From: Akkermansia massiliensis
GTDB lineage: Bacteria > Verrucomicrobiota > Verrucomicrobiia > Verrucomicrobiales > Akkermansiaceae
Length of the DNA stretch: 64,000 nucleotides
Assembly: GCF_023516715.1 (NCBI RefSeq)
Contig: NZ_JAMGSI010000001.1
Location: forward strand, 558,001-622,000
Direction of reading: 5' to 3'
In this document: one piece after another, positions 16,950-29,143 of the stretch
How the letters are laid out: the number at the start of each line of letters is the position of its first letter
How positions within the stretch are numbered: the stretch's first letter is position 1
Notes under the pieces: model-generated
Told to the model about the DNA's origin: nothing
The model's database searches: none
What the model saw: only the letters and a program-made list of their open reading frames with translations
Made by a program: the position numbers and the translations under genes

Positions 16950-18887
16950 ATGGCAGCAGCTAAAGAAGGCATCAAGCAGAAAGTCCGGGGTTGGAGTCAT
17001 CATGATTCCGCAGATTTGTACGGCATTGACGACTGGGGGAACGGTTATTTCCGGATCAACAAGAAAGGGGAGGTGACCGTACGCCTGAACGACGAGGACG
17101 GCGGGAAGAAGGATATCAGCCTGTGCGACCTGCTGGAAGGCCTGAAGGAGCGCGGCACCACCGTTCCCGTGCTGTTCCGTTTCCGGGACCTGCTGCGCAG
17201 CCGCATTGCGGAGCTGAACGACAGCTTCCGGAAGGCGATCAAGGAAGCGGATTACCAGGGCAAGTACCAGGGTGTCTACCCCATCAAGGTGAACCAGCAG
17301 CGGCAGGTGGTGGAGGAGATCGCGGAGTTCGGCACCAAGTATGATTACGGTCTGGAGGCCGGTTCCAAGCCGGAGCTGATTGCCGCCATGGCCCACATGC
17401 ACAATCCGAATGCCTACCTGATTTGCAACGGGTACAAGGATGACGAGTTCATTGACCTGGCGCTGACGGCCCAGAAGATGGGGCTGAATATTTTCATTGT
17501 GCTGGAAATGCCTTCCGAGCTGGACGTGATTCTGGAACGCGCCCGGAGGATGGACATCCGCCCCAATCTGGGCGTGCGTATCAAGCTGGCGGCCAAGGGG
17601 TCCGGCCTGTGGCAGGAGTCCGCGGGGGACAAGTCCGTGTTCGGCCTGAACGCGGCCCAGGTGGTGGACGTGGTGGATAAGCTGAAGCAGGTGGATGCGC
17701 TGGATTGCCTGAAGCTGCTCCATTACCACCAGGGTTCCCAGATTCCGAATATTTCCGTGGTGCGCGAGGGGCTGACGGAGGCCGCCCGCATTTACGTGGA
17801 CCTGGTGAAGGAGGGAGCGCCGCTGGGCACGCTGGACATGGGCGGCGGCCTGGCCGTGGATTACGACGGGTCCAAGACGAATTTCCATTCCTCCTGCAAC
17901 TATTCCATTGCGGAGTTCGCCCGTGACGTGGTGGAGGTGGTGGGGGATATGTGCACCAAGTACGAGGTGCCCCATCCCACGCTGGTGACGGAGTCCGGGC
18001 GTGCCGTGGTGGCCTATTATTCCGTGCTGGTGTTCAACGTGCTGGACGTGACGAGCGCGCCGGGCGAGGAACCGCCGCCCGAGCTGCCGGAGGATGCGCC
18101 GGAGCTGTTGAAGGCTTTTGCGGATACGGACCGGACCCTGGCCAGGAAGAACATGCAGGAGTGCTACAATGACGCCTGCTATTACCGGGACCAGCTGCGC
18201 GCCCAGTTTTTTTACGGGAACGCCACCCTGCGCCAGCGCGGGCTGGGAGAGGCCTATTACTGGCACATCCTGAGCCGCATTTCCCGCATGCTGGCGGAGA
18301 TGGAAACCATTCCGGAAGACCTCCGGGAGCTTTCCTGCTCCATGGTGGACTTTTATTACGGCAATTTCTCCCTGTTCCAGTCCCTGCCGGATTCCTGGGC
18401 CATCCGCCAGCTTTTCCCCGTGATGCCTCTGCACCGTTTGAACGAACGGCCCACGAACAAGGCCGTGCTGGCGGACATTACCTGTGACTGCGACGGGAAG
18501 ATAGACCATTTCATCGACCGTGAGGACGTGGCTACCGCTCTCCCCCTCCATGCCATCAAGCCCGGAGAGGACGATTATTACATAGGCGTGTTCCTGGTGG
18601 GGGCCTATCAGGAGACCCTGGGAGACCTGCACAACCTGCTGGGGGATACGAACGTGGTGGGCGTGCACCTGGAAGGCGGCCGCCCCGTTTACACCCATGA
18701 AGTGGAGGGCGATACGGTGGCTGACGTCCTTTCCTACGTGGAGTATGACCCCAAGGAGCTGATCAACAAGTTCCGCACGTTTGCGGAACAGGCCGTAGCC
18801 GACGGGAAAATATCGCCGTCAGAACGCCGGAGGGCTCTGGAAGTGTTCCGTTCCGGCCTGAACGGATATACCTATTACGAGCTGTAG
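16950..18887 (+). CDS. speA: biosynthetic arginine decarboxylase
   Basis: A 645-aa PLP- and Mg-dependent decarboxylase making agmatine from arginine. Features are the PLP lysine in YPIKVNQQRQ (about residue 113), LEAGSKPEL, LLHYHQGSQIPN, LDMGGGLAVDYDG, TESGRAVVAYY and the C-terminal VVGVHLEGG domain. The size fits the SpeA class. The start is taken as ATG 16950 (MAAAKEG); an in-frame TTG lies six codons upstream. Coupled with nspC, it suggests an arginine-agmatine-putrescine-carboxyspermidine-spermidine route. A 12-bp hairpin with two G-U pairs follows at 18893-18927. Confidence 0.95.
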   Translation: MAAAKEGIKQKVRGWSHHDSADLYGIDDWGNGYFRINKKGEVTVRLNDEDGGKKDISLCDLLEGLKERGTTVPVLFRFRDLLRSRIAELNDSFRKAIKEADYQGKYQGVYPIKVNQQRQVVEEIAEFGTKYDYGLEAGSKPELIAAMAHMHNPNAYLICNGYKDDEFIDLALTAQKMGLNIFIVLEMPSELDVILERARRMDIRPNLGVRIKLAAKGSGLWQESAGDKSVFGLNAAQVVDVVDKLKQVDALDCLKLLHYHQGSQIPNISVVREGLTEAARIYVDLVKEGAPLGTLDMGGGLAVDYDGSKTNFHSSCNYSIAEFARDVVEVVGDMCTKYEVPHPTLVTESGRAVVAYYSVLVFNVLDVTSAPGEEPPPELPEDAPELLKAFADTDRTLARKNMQECYNDACYYRDQLRAQFFYGNATLRQRGLGEAYYWHILSRISRMLAEMETIPEDLRELSCSMVDFYYGNFSLFQSLPDSWAIRQLFPVMPLHRLNERPTNKAVLADITCDCDGKIDHFIDREDVATALPLHAIKPGEDDYYIGVFLVGAYQETLGDLHNLLGDTNVVGVHLEGGRPVYTHEVEGDTVADVLSYVEYDPKELINKFRTFAEQAVADGKISPSERRRALEVFRSGLNGYTYYEL

Positions 18888-18892
18888 GAAAC

Positions 18893-18927
18893 GGCCTTTT
18901 TTCCATGCCCCGGCAGGGAAAAGGGCC
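18893..18927. terminator. hairpin between speA and the convergent recombinase
   Basis: A 12-bp stem (18893-18904 with 18916-18927, two G-U pairs) begins six bases after the speA stop. The 5' arm contains TTTTTT, but there is no T-tract after the stem. It is a possible terminator in either direction. Confidence 0.35.
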
Positions 18928-18958
18928 TTCCGTTCCAAAGCGTTTTTCTCTTTGCCCA

Positions 18959-20053
18959 TCAGGCCGCCGGCGGTTCTTCCGGCGGTTCCGTCTCCGCAAT
19001 GACCTTGGCCGGCGTCAGCCCCCAGAAGCGCGTGGCCGTTTGCGGGGAAATGCCTTTCATGTTCAGGTACCGCGTGCGGAGCAGGGAGGAGGAGCGGTGG
19101 CCCATTTCCATTTGCAGCAGGTTGTAGTCCTTGAAGTGCTTGGCGTGATAGCTGGCATAGGTATGCCGCAGGCAGTCAGGCACCCATGATTTCTTTCTTC
19201 CGCCCCAGCCGGCTTTTTTGCGGATTTTGCGCCACTTGATCGTCCAGCCCTTCGGGCAGATGGGCGTGCCGGGTCCGGGCTTGCTTTTGTCACGGCAGAA
19301 TTTGAGCCATTTGGCAAGCACGGGCAGGATGGTGACGTGTCTGGCGCCTCCGGTCTTGGTATGCTTGGAGTTCAGGATCACGCAGCCGTCGCGGATGGCG
19401 ATGTTTTCCCAGAGCAGGCGTTCCACTTCCTGCGGACGGATGCCCGCAAAGATCATCAGGGCCGCTCCAGCCACGCAGCTTCCGTCAAATTCATCCATGC
19501 ACGCCTTGAGAAGCTGGGTCACTTCTTTCAGCGTCAGGGCGGGAATTTCCTGCTCCCGCAGGAAGGGCGTATCCACGCGGAGGATGGGGTTTTCATCACA
19601 CCATCCGCGCTTGACGGAGAAGGAGAAGATGCCGCTCAGGATGAGCCTCGCCTTGTGCCTCTGACGGGACGTGGTGAAGGTGTTCATCAGGATGCTCTGG
19701 CATTCCTCCACGCTCAGGTTCCGGAGGGGCGTGTGCTCCAGTTCCGGGTTGCTCTTCTTGAGCTTGTGGATGATGCTCCTGATGTCCGTCAGCGTCCGGG
19801 GACGGCGATGGCTTTTGGAACGCAGGCATTCCACGGCCGCCGTACCGAAGCTGACGGTATGGTGTTTGTTCTTGATGGCGTTCAGTCCCAGGGAGACGAC
19901 TTCCCTGCACCGGGTGATGGTGCAGATTTCATCTCCCAGGGCCTCCTTGATTTCCAATACCAGCCTTGCAGCCTGGATCAGGGTGACTGATTCCCCTTCC
20001 AGAAGCGCGGCTCCAACGTATTTCAACTTATTTGTATTCGGTGCTTTTCTCAT
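18959..20053 (-). CDS. tyrosine recombinase / integrase
   Basis: A 364-aa site-specific recombinase. The N-terminal SAM-like core-binding domain covers roughly residues 60-160. The catalytic domain has Arg206 in FAGIRPQEVERLLW, a lysine in HTKTGGARHVT, the DCLRHTYASYH motif, the MGHRSS histidine and the nucleophile Tyr329 in RTRYLNM. The first His of the usual HxLRH box is Asp here; this position varies in the family. The ATG at 20053 has GAGGA six bases upstream and is preferred to ATG 20059 or the longer frame. No excisionase or phage gene is adjacent, so this is a solitary integrase. Confidence 0.9.
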   Translation of the reverse strand: MRKAPNTNKLKYVGAALLEGESVTLIQAARLVLEIKEALGDEICTITRCREVVSLGLNAIKNKHHTVSFGTAAVECLRSKSHRRPRTLTDIRSIIHKLKKSNPELEHTPLRNLSVEECQSILMNTFTTSRQRHKARLILSGIFSFSVKRGWCDENPILRVDTPFLREQEIPALTLKEVTQLLKACMDEFDGSCVAGAALMIFAGIRPQEVERLLWENIAIRDGCVILNSKHTKTGGARHVTILPVLAKWLKFCRDKSKPGPGTPICPKGWTIKWRKIRKKAGWGGRKKSWVPDCLRHTYASYHAKHFKDYNLLQMEMGHRSSSLLRTRYLNMKGISPQTATRFWGLTPAKVIAETEPPEEPPAA

Positions 20054-20089
20054 ACTCATTCCTCGTGTTTGTACAAACACGGTTTTAAT

Positions 20090-20329
20090 GAAAAAGGCCA
20101 TCCTTATAGTAAAGAAAACTTATGCTTTCCATCGGAAAACGCGTAACCGTAAAGGATATGTTGTTACTTATGTTTTCTTTGATCCGATCGGAAAATCAAA
20201 GTTTCTGGTAGTGCAGGAACCGAAAATGTTAGAAAGCATGGTTATGTTCATGAATGTCAAATTGAACACTATCCATTTGACGCCAATAAATTCTTGTTAG
20301 AAGAAGGGGAGAACTCCCCCGCAGGATGA
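20090..20329 (+). pseudogene. possible frame-broken gene remnant
   Basis: Two adjacent frames look protein-like but are out of register. One reads GYVVTYVFFDPIGKSKFLVV up to about 20210. The other, open from 20183 to a TGA at 20327-20329, reads KHGYVHECQIEHYPFDANKF and then LLEEGENSPAG. Neither has a convincing start. The composition is more AT-rich than the flanks. It may be the tail of a gene damaged by insertion next to the recombinase; I do not recognise the family. Confidence 0.3.
20177..20201. repeat. 25-bp interrupted palindrome upstream of the recombinase
   Basis: CTTTGAT and ATCAAAG arms flank a central CCGATCGG palindrome. It lies 124 bases upstream of the recombinase start. A longer-range pair, AAAGAAAAC (20111-20119) and GTTTTCTTT (20172-20180), lies beside it. 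It could be an operator or recombinase binding site, or chance within AT-rich DNA. Confidence 0.3.
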
Positions 20330-20377
20330 AAGTATTTTACATGCCTGAACGTATGAGATAAATTATTCCGCTGTACC

Positions 20378-22516
20378 ATGAACATCAGAATTCACTCTTT
20401 CAACGTATCGTGTGCCGGGCTGTGCTGCGCCCTGGGCTCCTTTCTGGCGGCTGATGCCCGTGAGGTCCATTCCCTGAACGGCTCCTGGGATTACAGCTTC
20501 AACGGAGGCTCTTCCGGGAAGGTGGCGGTTCCCCATACCTGGAATGCGGAGGATGCCGCGGACGGCGTGAAGGGGCAGCGCGGAGACGCCAAGTCCGTCA
20601 ACAGCGACGCCTACCGGCGCGGCTCCGCCGTTTATTCCCGCACTCTTCCGGTGGCCCCCAGGCCGGGCAAGAGGTATTTCATCCGCGGCGGAGGCGCCAG
20701 CATCGTTTCCGAGGTTTCCGTCAACGGGAAGCCTGCCGGCAGGCATGAGGGGGCGTTTACCGCTTTCTGTTATGAAATCACTCCCCTCCTGAAACAAGGC
20801 GCCAACACGGTTTCCGTTCTGGTGGACAATACGCAGCGGGAACATATAGCGCCCCAGCGCGGGGATTTTTCCATGTTCGGCGGCCTGTACCGGCCCATTG
20901 AGCTGATTGAAACGGACGGCGTGTGCATTGACCCCCTCTTTTACGCCTCCCCCGGCGTCTTCATTACGACGAAGTCCCTGGATAAGTCCAAAGCGGAGGT
21001 GGAAGTGAAGACCCTGCTGAACTCGGACGGGAAGGCGCGGGACGTGGATGTAGCCGTGGAAATCCTGGACATGAAGGGCAGGAAGGTGGCCGGAAAGACG
21101 GTGAAAGCCGCCGGGGAAAAGAAGAACCTGGAGGTTCCCGTAACGCTGGCGATCGCCAAGCCCGTGCTCTGGAACGGAGTCAGGAATCCCTACCTCTACC
21201 AGGTGAAGACTTCCATCAGGACGGCGGACGGCCAGACGGACGAAATAGTGCAGCCTCTGGGCCTCCGGACCGTTTCCGTCGATCCCGGGAAGGGCTTTGT
21301 CCTGAACGGGAAGCCCATGCAGGTCAAGGGCGTCAGCCGCCACCAGGACATGAAGGGGAAGGGCTGGGCGCTTTCTCCGGAAGATGAGGCGCGGGACATC
21401 CGGCTGATTGCAGACATGGGAGCGGACGGCTTGAGAACGGGCCACTATCCCGCCTCCAGTAATGTTTACGACCTGTGCGACAAGACGGGGCTGGTCGTCT
21501 GGTCCGAGGTGCCCAACGTCAACCTGGTGCGTGATACGCCGGAGTTCCGGGAGAACAACCGCCTCCAGGCCCGGGAAATGATTTACCAGCACTGGAACCA
21601 CCCCTCCATTTGCATGTGGGGCATTTTCAATGAAATCGGCCACCAGCCGGAGGCTTCCTCCAAAGGGGTGGACATGGAGGCTGAATTGACGGAACTGAAC
21701 AAGTTCGTGAAGGAGACGGACCCCTCCCGCATGACAGTGGCGGCCAGCAACCAGGCGGGCCGCAAGAAGCTGAACAATATTCCGGACCACATCGCGTTCA
21801 ATACGTATCCCGGCTGGTACGGGGGCGGCCCGGAAACCATGAAGGGGAACCTGAACGGCTACATCCGCGATTACGGCGGCAAAATGGGAATCGCCGTCAG
21901 CGAATACGGCCATGGCGCCAGCACGGGCATGCATGAGAATCCGGCCAAAAGGCCGTCCCCCACGGGGTTCTGGCATCCGGAGGAATGGCAGTCCCAGGCG
22001 CATGAGATCAATTACAAGTGCATCAGGGAGAGGCCGGAGGTGTGGGGCTCCTTTGTCTGGAACATGTTTGACTTCGGTTCCGCCTCCCGCTTTGAGGGGG
22101 AAAGCCCCGGCATCAATGACAAGGGGCTGGTGACCTATGACCGCAAGACGCCCAAGGACGCCTATTTCTTCTACAAGGCCAACTGGAGTCCCCAGCCGAC
22201 TGTGTACATTACGTCCCGCAGGTTTGCGGAGCGCACGGAAAAGACGGTGCCCGTGAAGGTTTACAGCAATGCCCCTGCGGTGAAGCTGGCCGTCAACGGG
22301 AAGGCCGTGGGAAGCGTCAAGCCGGATGAATTGAAGCGCGCCGTCTGGCCTGAAGTGACTCTCAAGCCCGGTGTCAACACCATCACGGCCACGGCCTCCG
22401 TGGGCGGGAAAACGTACACGGATTCCTGCAAATGGACCTTGAAGCCTTCCGGGGGGGAGGAAGGAAAGAAGGATTCCGAGCGCTATCAGGACCCTTCCAT
22501 CAACAAGTACAAGTAA
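20378..22516 (+). CDS. GH2 glycoside hydrolase, likely beta-galactosidase (712 aa)
   Basis: A secreted enzyme with a signal peptide ending about residue 26. The GH2 sandwich domain is at about 30-170, an Ig-like domain at about 180-290, and the TIM barrel starts at KGVSRHQDMKGKGW. The predicted acid/base is Glu419 in IFNEIGHQ and the nucleophile is Glu509 in VSEYGHGA. A short C-terminal Ig-like or DUF4982-type domain ends the protein. A retaining beta-galactosidase acting on mucin or milk glycans is likely; beta-mannosidase or beta-glucuronidase cannot be excluded. The next GH2 gene begins only 22 bases downstream. Confidence 0.9.
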   Translation: MNIRIHSFNVSCAGLCCALGSFLAADAREVHSLNGSWDYSFNGGSSGKVAVPHTWNAEDAADGVKGQRGDAKSVNSDAYRRGSAVYSRTLPVAPRPGKRYFIRGGGASIVSEVSVNGKPAGRHEGAFTAFCYEITPLLKQGANTVSVLVDNTQREHIAPQRGDFSMFGGLYRPIELIETDGVCIDPLFYASPGVFITTKSLDKSKAEVEVKTLLNSDGKARDVDVAVEILDMKGRKVAGKTVKAAGEKKNLEVPVTLAIAKPVLWNGVRNPYLYQVKTSIRTADGQTDEIVQPLGLRTVSVDPGKGFVLNGKPMQVKGVSRHQDMKGKGWALSPEDEARDIRLIADMGADGLRTGHYPASSNVYDLCDKTGLVVWSEVPNVNLVRDTPEFRENNRLQAREMIYQHWNHPSICMWGIFNEIGHQPEASSKGVDMEAELTELNKFVKETDPSRMTVAASNQAGRKKLNNIPDHIAFNTYPGWYGGGPETMKGNLNGYIRDYGGKMGIAVSEYGHGASTGMHENPAKRPSPTGFWHPEEWQSQAHEINYKCIRERPEVWGSFVWNMFDFGSASRFEGESPGINDKGLVTYDRKTPKDAYFFYKANWSPQPTVYITSRRFAERTEKTVPVKVYSNAPAVKLAVNGKAVGSVKPDELKRAVWPEVTLKPGVNTITATASVGGKTYTDSCKWTLKPSGGEEGKKDSERYQDPSINKYK

Positions 22517-22532
22517 GCAATCCAGCACCTGA

Positions 22533-26408
<3,876 letters not shown>

Positions 26409-26451
26409 CGGACCGGCGCAAGCGCCGCTTTCCTGAAGGAAGGCTTTTTCC

Positions 26452-26483
26452 AGCCGTGCAGCCCGGAAGGGGTGCACGGCTTT
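26452..26483 (+). terminator. hairpin between second and third GH2 genes
   Basis: A 9-bp stem, AGCCGTGCA (26452-26460) and TGCACGGCT (26473-26481), is followed by a short T stretch. It may be a partial terminator that lowers expression of the third GH2 gene. Confidence 0.5.
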
Positions 26484-26551
26484 GCCGTTGCGGGGCTACA
26501 AGGCGCGGGAATGTTTTTTGATTGAAAGAAAGAATGCCGCGGTCTGGTAGT

Positions 26552-29143
26552 ATGCTCATGCGCAAGATGATTGCTTACATGCTGGGCGCCGCCGTTCTGT
26601 GCCTCTCCGCAGCCGGAGCGGAAACGCCCGTTTCCGTCGCTGGGGAAGCTCCGGCCCCCTGCAAGAGGATGGTCTGGAACCGCGGCTGGGAGTTCCGGCT
26701 GGAAGACGAGCCCGGAAAGAGCGGCTGGCAGACGGCGCATCTGCCCCATACGTTCAGCCTGCCCTATTTCATGTCCGATTCCTTTTACACGGGGCGCGGC
26801 TCCTACCGCAAGAAGCTCGTGATGCCGGAGGAATGGGTGGGGCAGAAGGTTTTTCTGGATTGCGGCGCAGCCTTCCAGGTGGCGGAGGTGACGGTGAACG
26901 GAAAGGCCGCAGGAACGCATGAAGGAGGGTATACGGCGTTCCGGACGGATCTGACGCCTTTCCTGAAGCCCGGAGAGAATTGGGTGGAGGTGCGCGTGGA
27001 CAACCGCTGGAGTCCCCGCATCGCCCCGCGGGCGGGAGAGCATACCTTTTCCGGCGGCCTGTACCGGAACGTGCATCTGAACGTGTGTTCTCCCGTGCAT
27101 CTTCCCGCGCACGGCGTCTGGGTGCAGACGCCGGAAGTGACTCCTTCCTGCGGGAAGGTCCGCATCCTGACGGAGGTGAAGAATGATTCCCCGGAAATGA
27201 AGAAGTTTTCCGTGCGCCACACGGTGCGCGAGGAGAAGGGCGACCGTGTGGTTCTGCGCGGGGAGAAGCCCGTGGAGCTGGGCGCGGGAAAGGAAGCCCG
27301 TGTTCAGACGGACCTGCCCCCGCTGGCCGCTCCCAGGCTGTGGAGTCCGTCAGCCCCCAACATGTACCGCGTGACGACGGAGCTGGTGGGCGAAGGGGGA
27401 AAAGTGCTGGACCGGGCGGAGAATCCCCTGGGCTTCCGCACCCTGGAGCTGACGGCGGACCGGGGCATGCTGATTAACGGGAAGCCCGTTTACCTGCAAG
27501 GAGCCAACGTGCACCAGGACCACGCAGGATGGGGGGATGCCGTGACGGACGCCGGAGCGCGCCGTGACGTGCTGCTGATGAAGAACGCCGGGTTCAATTT
27601 CATCCGCGGCTCCCATTACCCCCATTCCCCGGCTTTTCTGGACGCCTGCGACCGGGAGGGGATGTGCATGCTGAATGAAGGCATTTTCTGGGGCATGGGC
27701 GGTTTCAAGGAGCACGACAGGTACTGGAATTGCGACGCCTACCCCACGGACGAGAAGGACCGCGCCGCGTTTGAGGAGAGCTGCATGCGCCAGGTGAGGG
27801 AGATGGTGCTGCAATTCCGGAACCACCCTTCCATCGTCATCTGGAGCATCAGCAACGAACCGTTTTTTACCCGGCATACGCCGGAGGCCAGGGCCCTGTG
27901 CGGCAAGCTCATTGCCCTGGTGAAGGAGCTGGACCCGACGCGCCCCGTGTGCGCGGGAGGTGGCCAGCGCGGAAAATTCGACCAGCTGGGGGACATGGCC
28001 GCCTTTAACGGGGACGGCTCCCACGTGAAGACGCCCGGCAGGCCCAGCATGGTGACGGAGTACGGTTCCGTGAGCTGCAAGAGGCCGGGGGCGTATGCGC
28101 CGGGCTGGGGGGATATGAAGAAGGACAAGGAGGCGGGAGTGCGCTATCCCTGGCGCGTGGGGGAGGCGGTCTGGTGCGGTTTTGACCACGGCAGCATCTG
28201 GCCCTCCGGCGGCCGCATGGGCATTGTGGATTATTTCCGCATTCCCAAGCGGGCCTGGTACTGGTATAGGAATGAGTTCAGGAACATTCCCCCGCCGGAA
28301 TGGCCCGTGAAGGGAACTCCGGCGCAGGTGAAGCTGTCCGCGGACAAGAAGGCCATCAGCCCGGCTGACGGCACGGACGACGTGCACGTGACCGTGAAGG
28401 TGGCGGATGCCTCCGGCAGGCAGGTAGCCAATGCCGTTCCGGTAACGCTCACGGTGGAGTCCGGCCCCGGGGAGTTTCCCACCGGCAAGAGCATCACGTT
28501 CACGCCCGGGACGGACATTGACCTCATTGACGGCTGCGCGGCTATTGAGTTCCGGTCTTATTACGCCGGGAAAACGGTCATCAAGGCGTCTTCCCCGGGA
28601 TTGAAGGGGGACAGCATCCAGATTGTTTCCCGGAACGCCCCGGCGTACGTGGCGGGCAGGAGCGCGGAAACCCGGGAGAGGCCCTACAAGCGTTTTACCG
28701 CGCAGGAGAGGGACGCCCAGGTGGCGCGGTACGGGCAGTCCGGAACCGGAGCCGGAGAGAAGGCGAACCTGGCGGTTTTGAGGCCTTGTTCCGCTTCCTC
28801 CAATCTTCAGGACGCGATGAAGGCGTCCGATGGCGACGGCGCTTCCGCATGGGTGCCGTCCGCAGAAGACAGGGAGCCATGGTGGAGGCTGGACATGGAG
28901 TTTGAGTTCAGCCTGGACCGCGTGGAGGCGAAAGCCGCCGGAATATGGAAAGGGCAGCCTCCCGTGGTGCAGGTCAGCAAAGACGGCAAAACCTGGAAGG
29001 ATGTGAAAACCGTTCTTCTGAAGGACGGGGCCGGATTGACCGCCGCGTGTTCCGGGGAGGCGAAGGCCAGGTATGTCCGCATCCGGCTGTCGCCGGGGCA
29101 GGGGATTGCGGAAGTGGCCGTGTGGCCGGCGGATGCCTCATGA
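26552..29143 (+). CDS. GH2 glycoside hydrolase with C-terminal discoidin-like region (about 863 aa)
   Basis: Signal peptide, GH2 sandwich domain (HLPHTFSLPYF; GRGSYRKK), Ig-like domain, and barrel starting at LQGANVHQDHAGWG. From ATG 26552 the predicted acid/base is Glu436 in SISNEPFF and the nucleophile Glu503 in VTEYGSVS. A later Ig-like segment (PADGTDDVHVTVKVAD) is followed by a C-terminal region (NLQDAMKASDGDGASAWVPS) that resembles a discoidin/CBM32 fold. The substrate is probably a beta-galactoside. ATG 26534 and ATG 26558 are alternative starts. Its stop overlaps the stop of rarA on the opposite strand. Confidence 0.88.
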   Translation: MLMRKMIAYMLGAAVLCLSAAGAETPVSVAGEAPAPCKRMVWNRGWEFRLEDEPGKSGWQTAHLPHTFSLPYFMSDSFYTGRGSYRKKLVMPEEWVGQKVFLDCGAAFQVAEVTVNGKAAGTHEGGYTAFRTDLTPFLKPGENWVEVRVDNRWSPRIAPRAGEHTFSGGLYRNVHLNVCSPVHLPAHGVWVQTPEVTPSCGKVRILTEVKNDSPEMKKFSVRHTVREEKGDRVVLRGEKPVELGAGKEARVQTDLPPLAAPRLWSPSAPNMYRVTTELVGEGGKVLDRAENPLGFRTLELTADRGMLINGKPVYLQGANVHQDHAGWGDAVTDAGARRDVLLMKNAGFNFIRGSHYPHSPAFLDACDREGMCMLNEGIFWGMGGFKEHDRYWNCDAYPTDEKDRAAFEESCMRQVREMVLQFRNHPSIVIWSISNEPFFTRHTPEARALCGKLIALVKELDPTRPVCAGGGQRGKFDQLGDMAAFNGDGSHVKTPGRPSMVTEYGSVSCKRPGAYAPGWGDMKKDKEAGVRYPWRVGEAVWCGFDHGSIWPSGGRMGIVDYFRIPKRAWYWYRNEFRNIPPPEWPVKGTPAQVKLSADKKAISPADGTDDVHVTVKVADASGRQVANAVPVTLTVESGPGEFPTGKSITFTPGTDIDLIDGCAAIEFRSYYAGKTVIKASSPGLKGDSIQIVSRNAPAYVAGRSAETRERPYKRFTAQERDAQVARYGQSGTGAGEKANLAVLRPCSASSNLQDAMKASDGDGASAWVPSAEDREPWWRLDMEFEFSLDRVEAKAAGIWKGQPPVVQVSKDGKTWKDVKTVLLKDGAGLTAACSGEAKARYVRIRLSPGQGIAEVAVWPADAS

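Noticed and set aside
20309-20322. GGGGAGAACTCCCC hairpin before the first GH2 gene
   Set aside because: Only a 5-6 bp stem, and it lies inside a protein-like frame; no T-run, so I do not call it a terminator.
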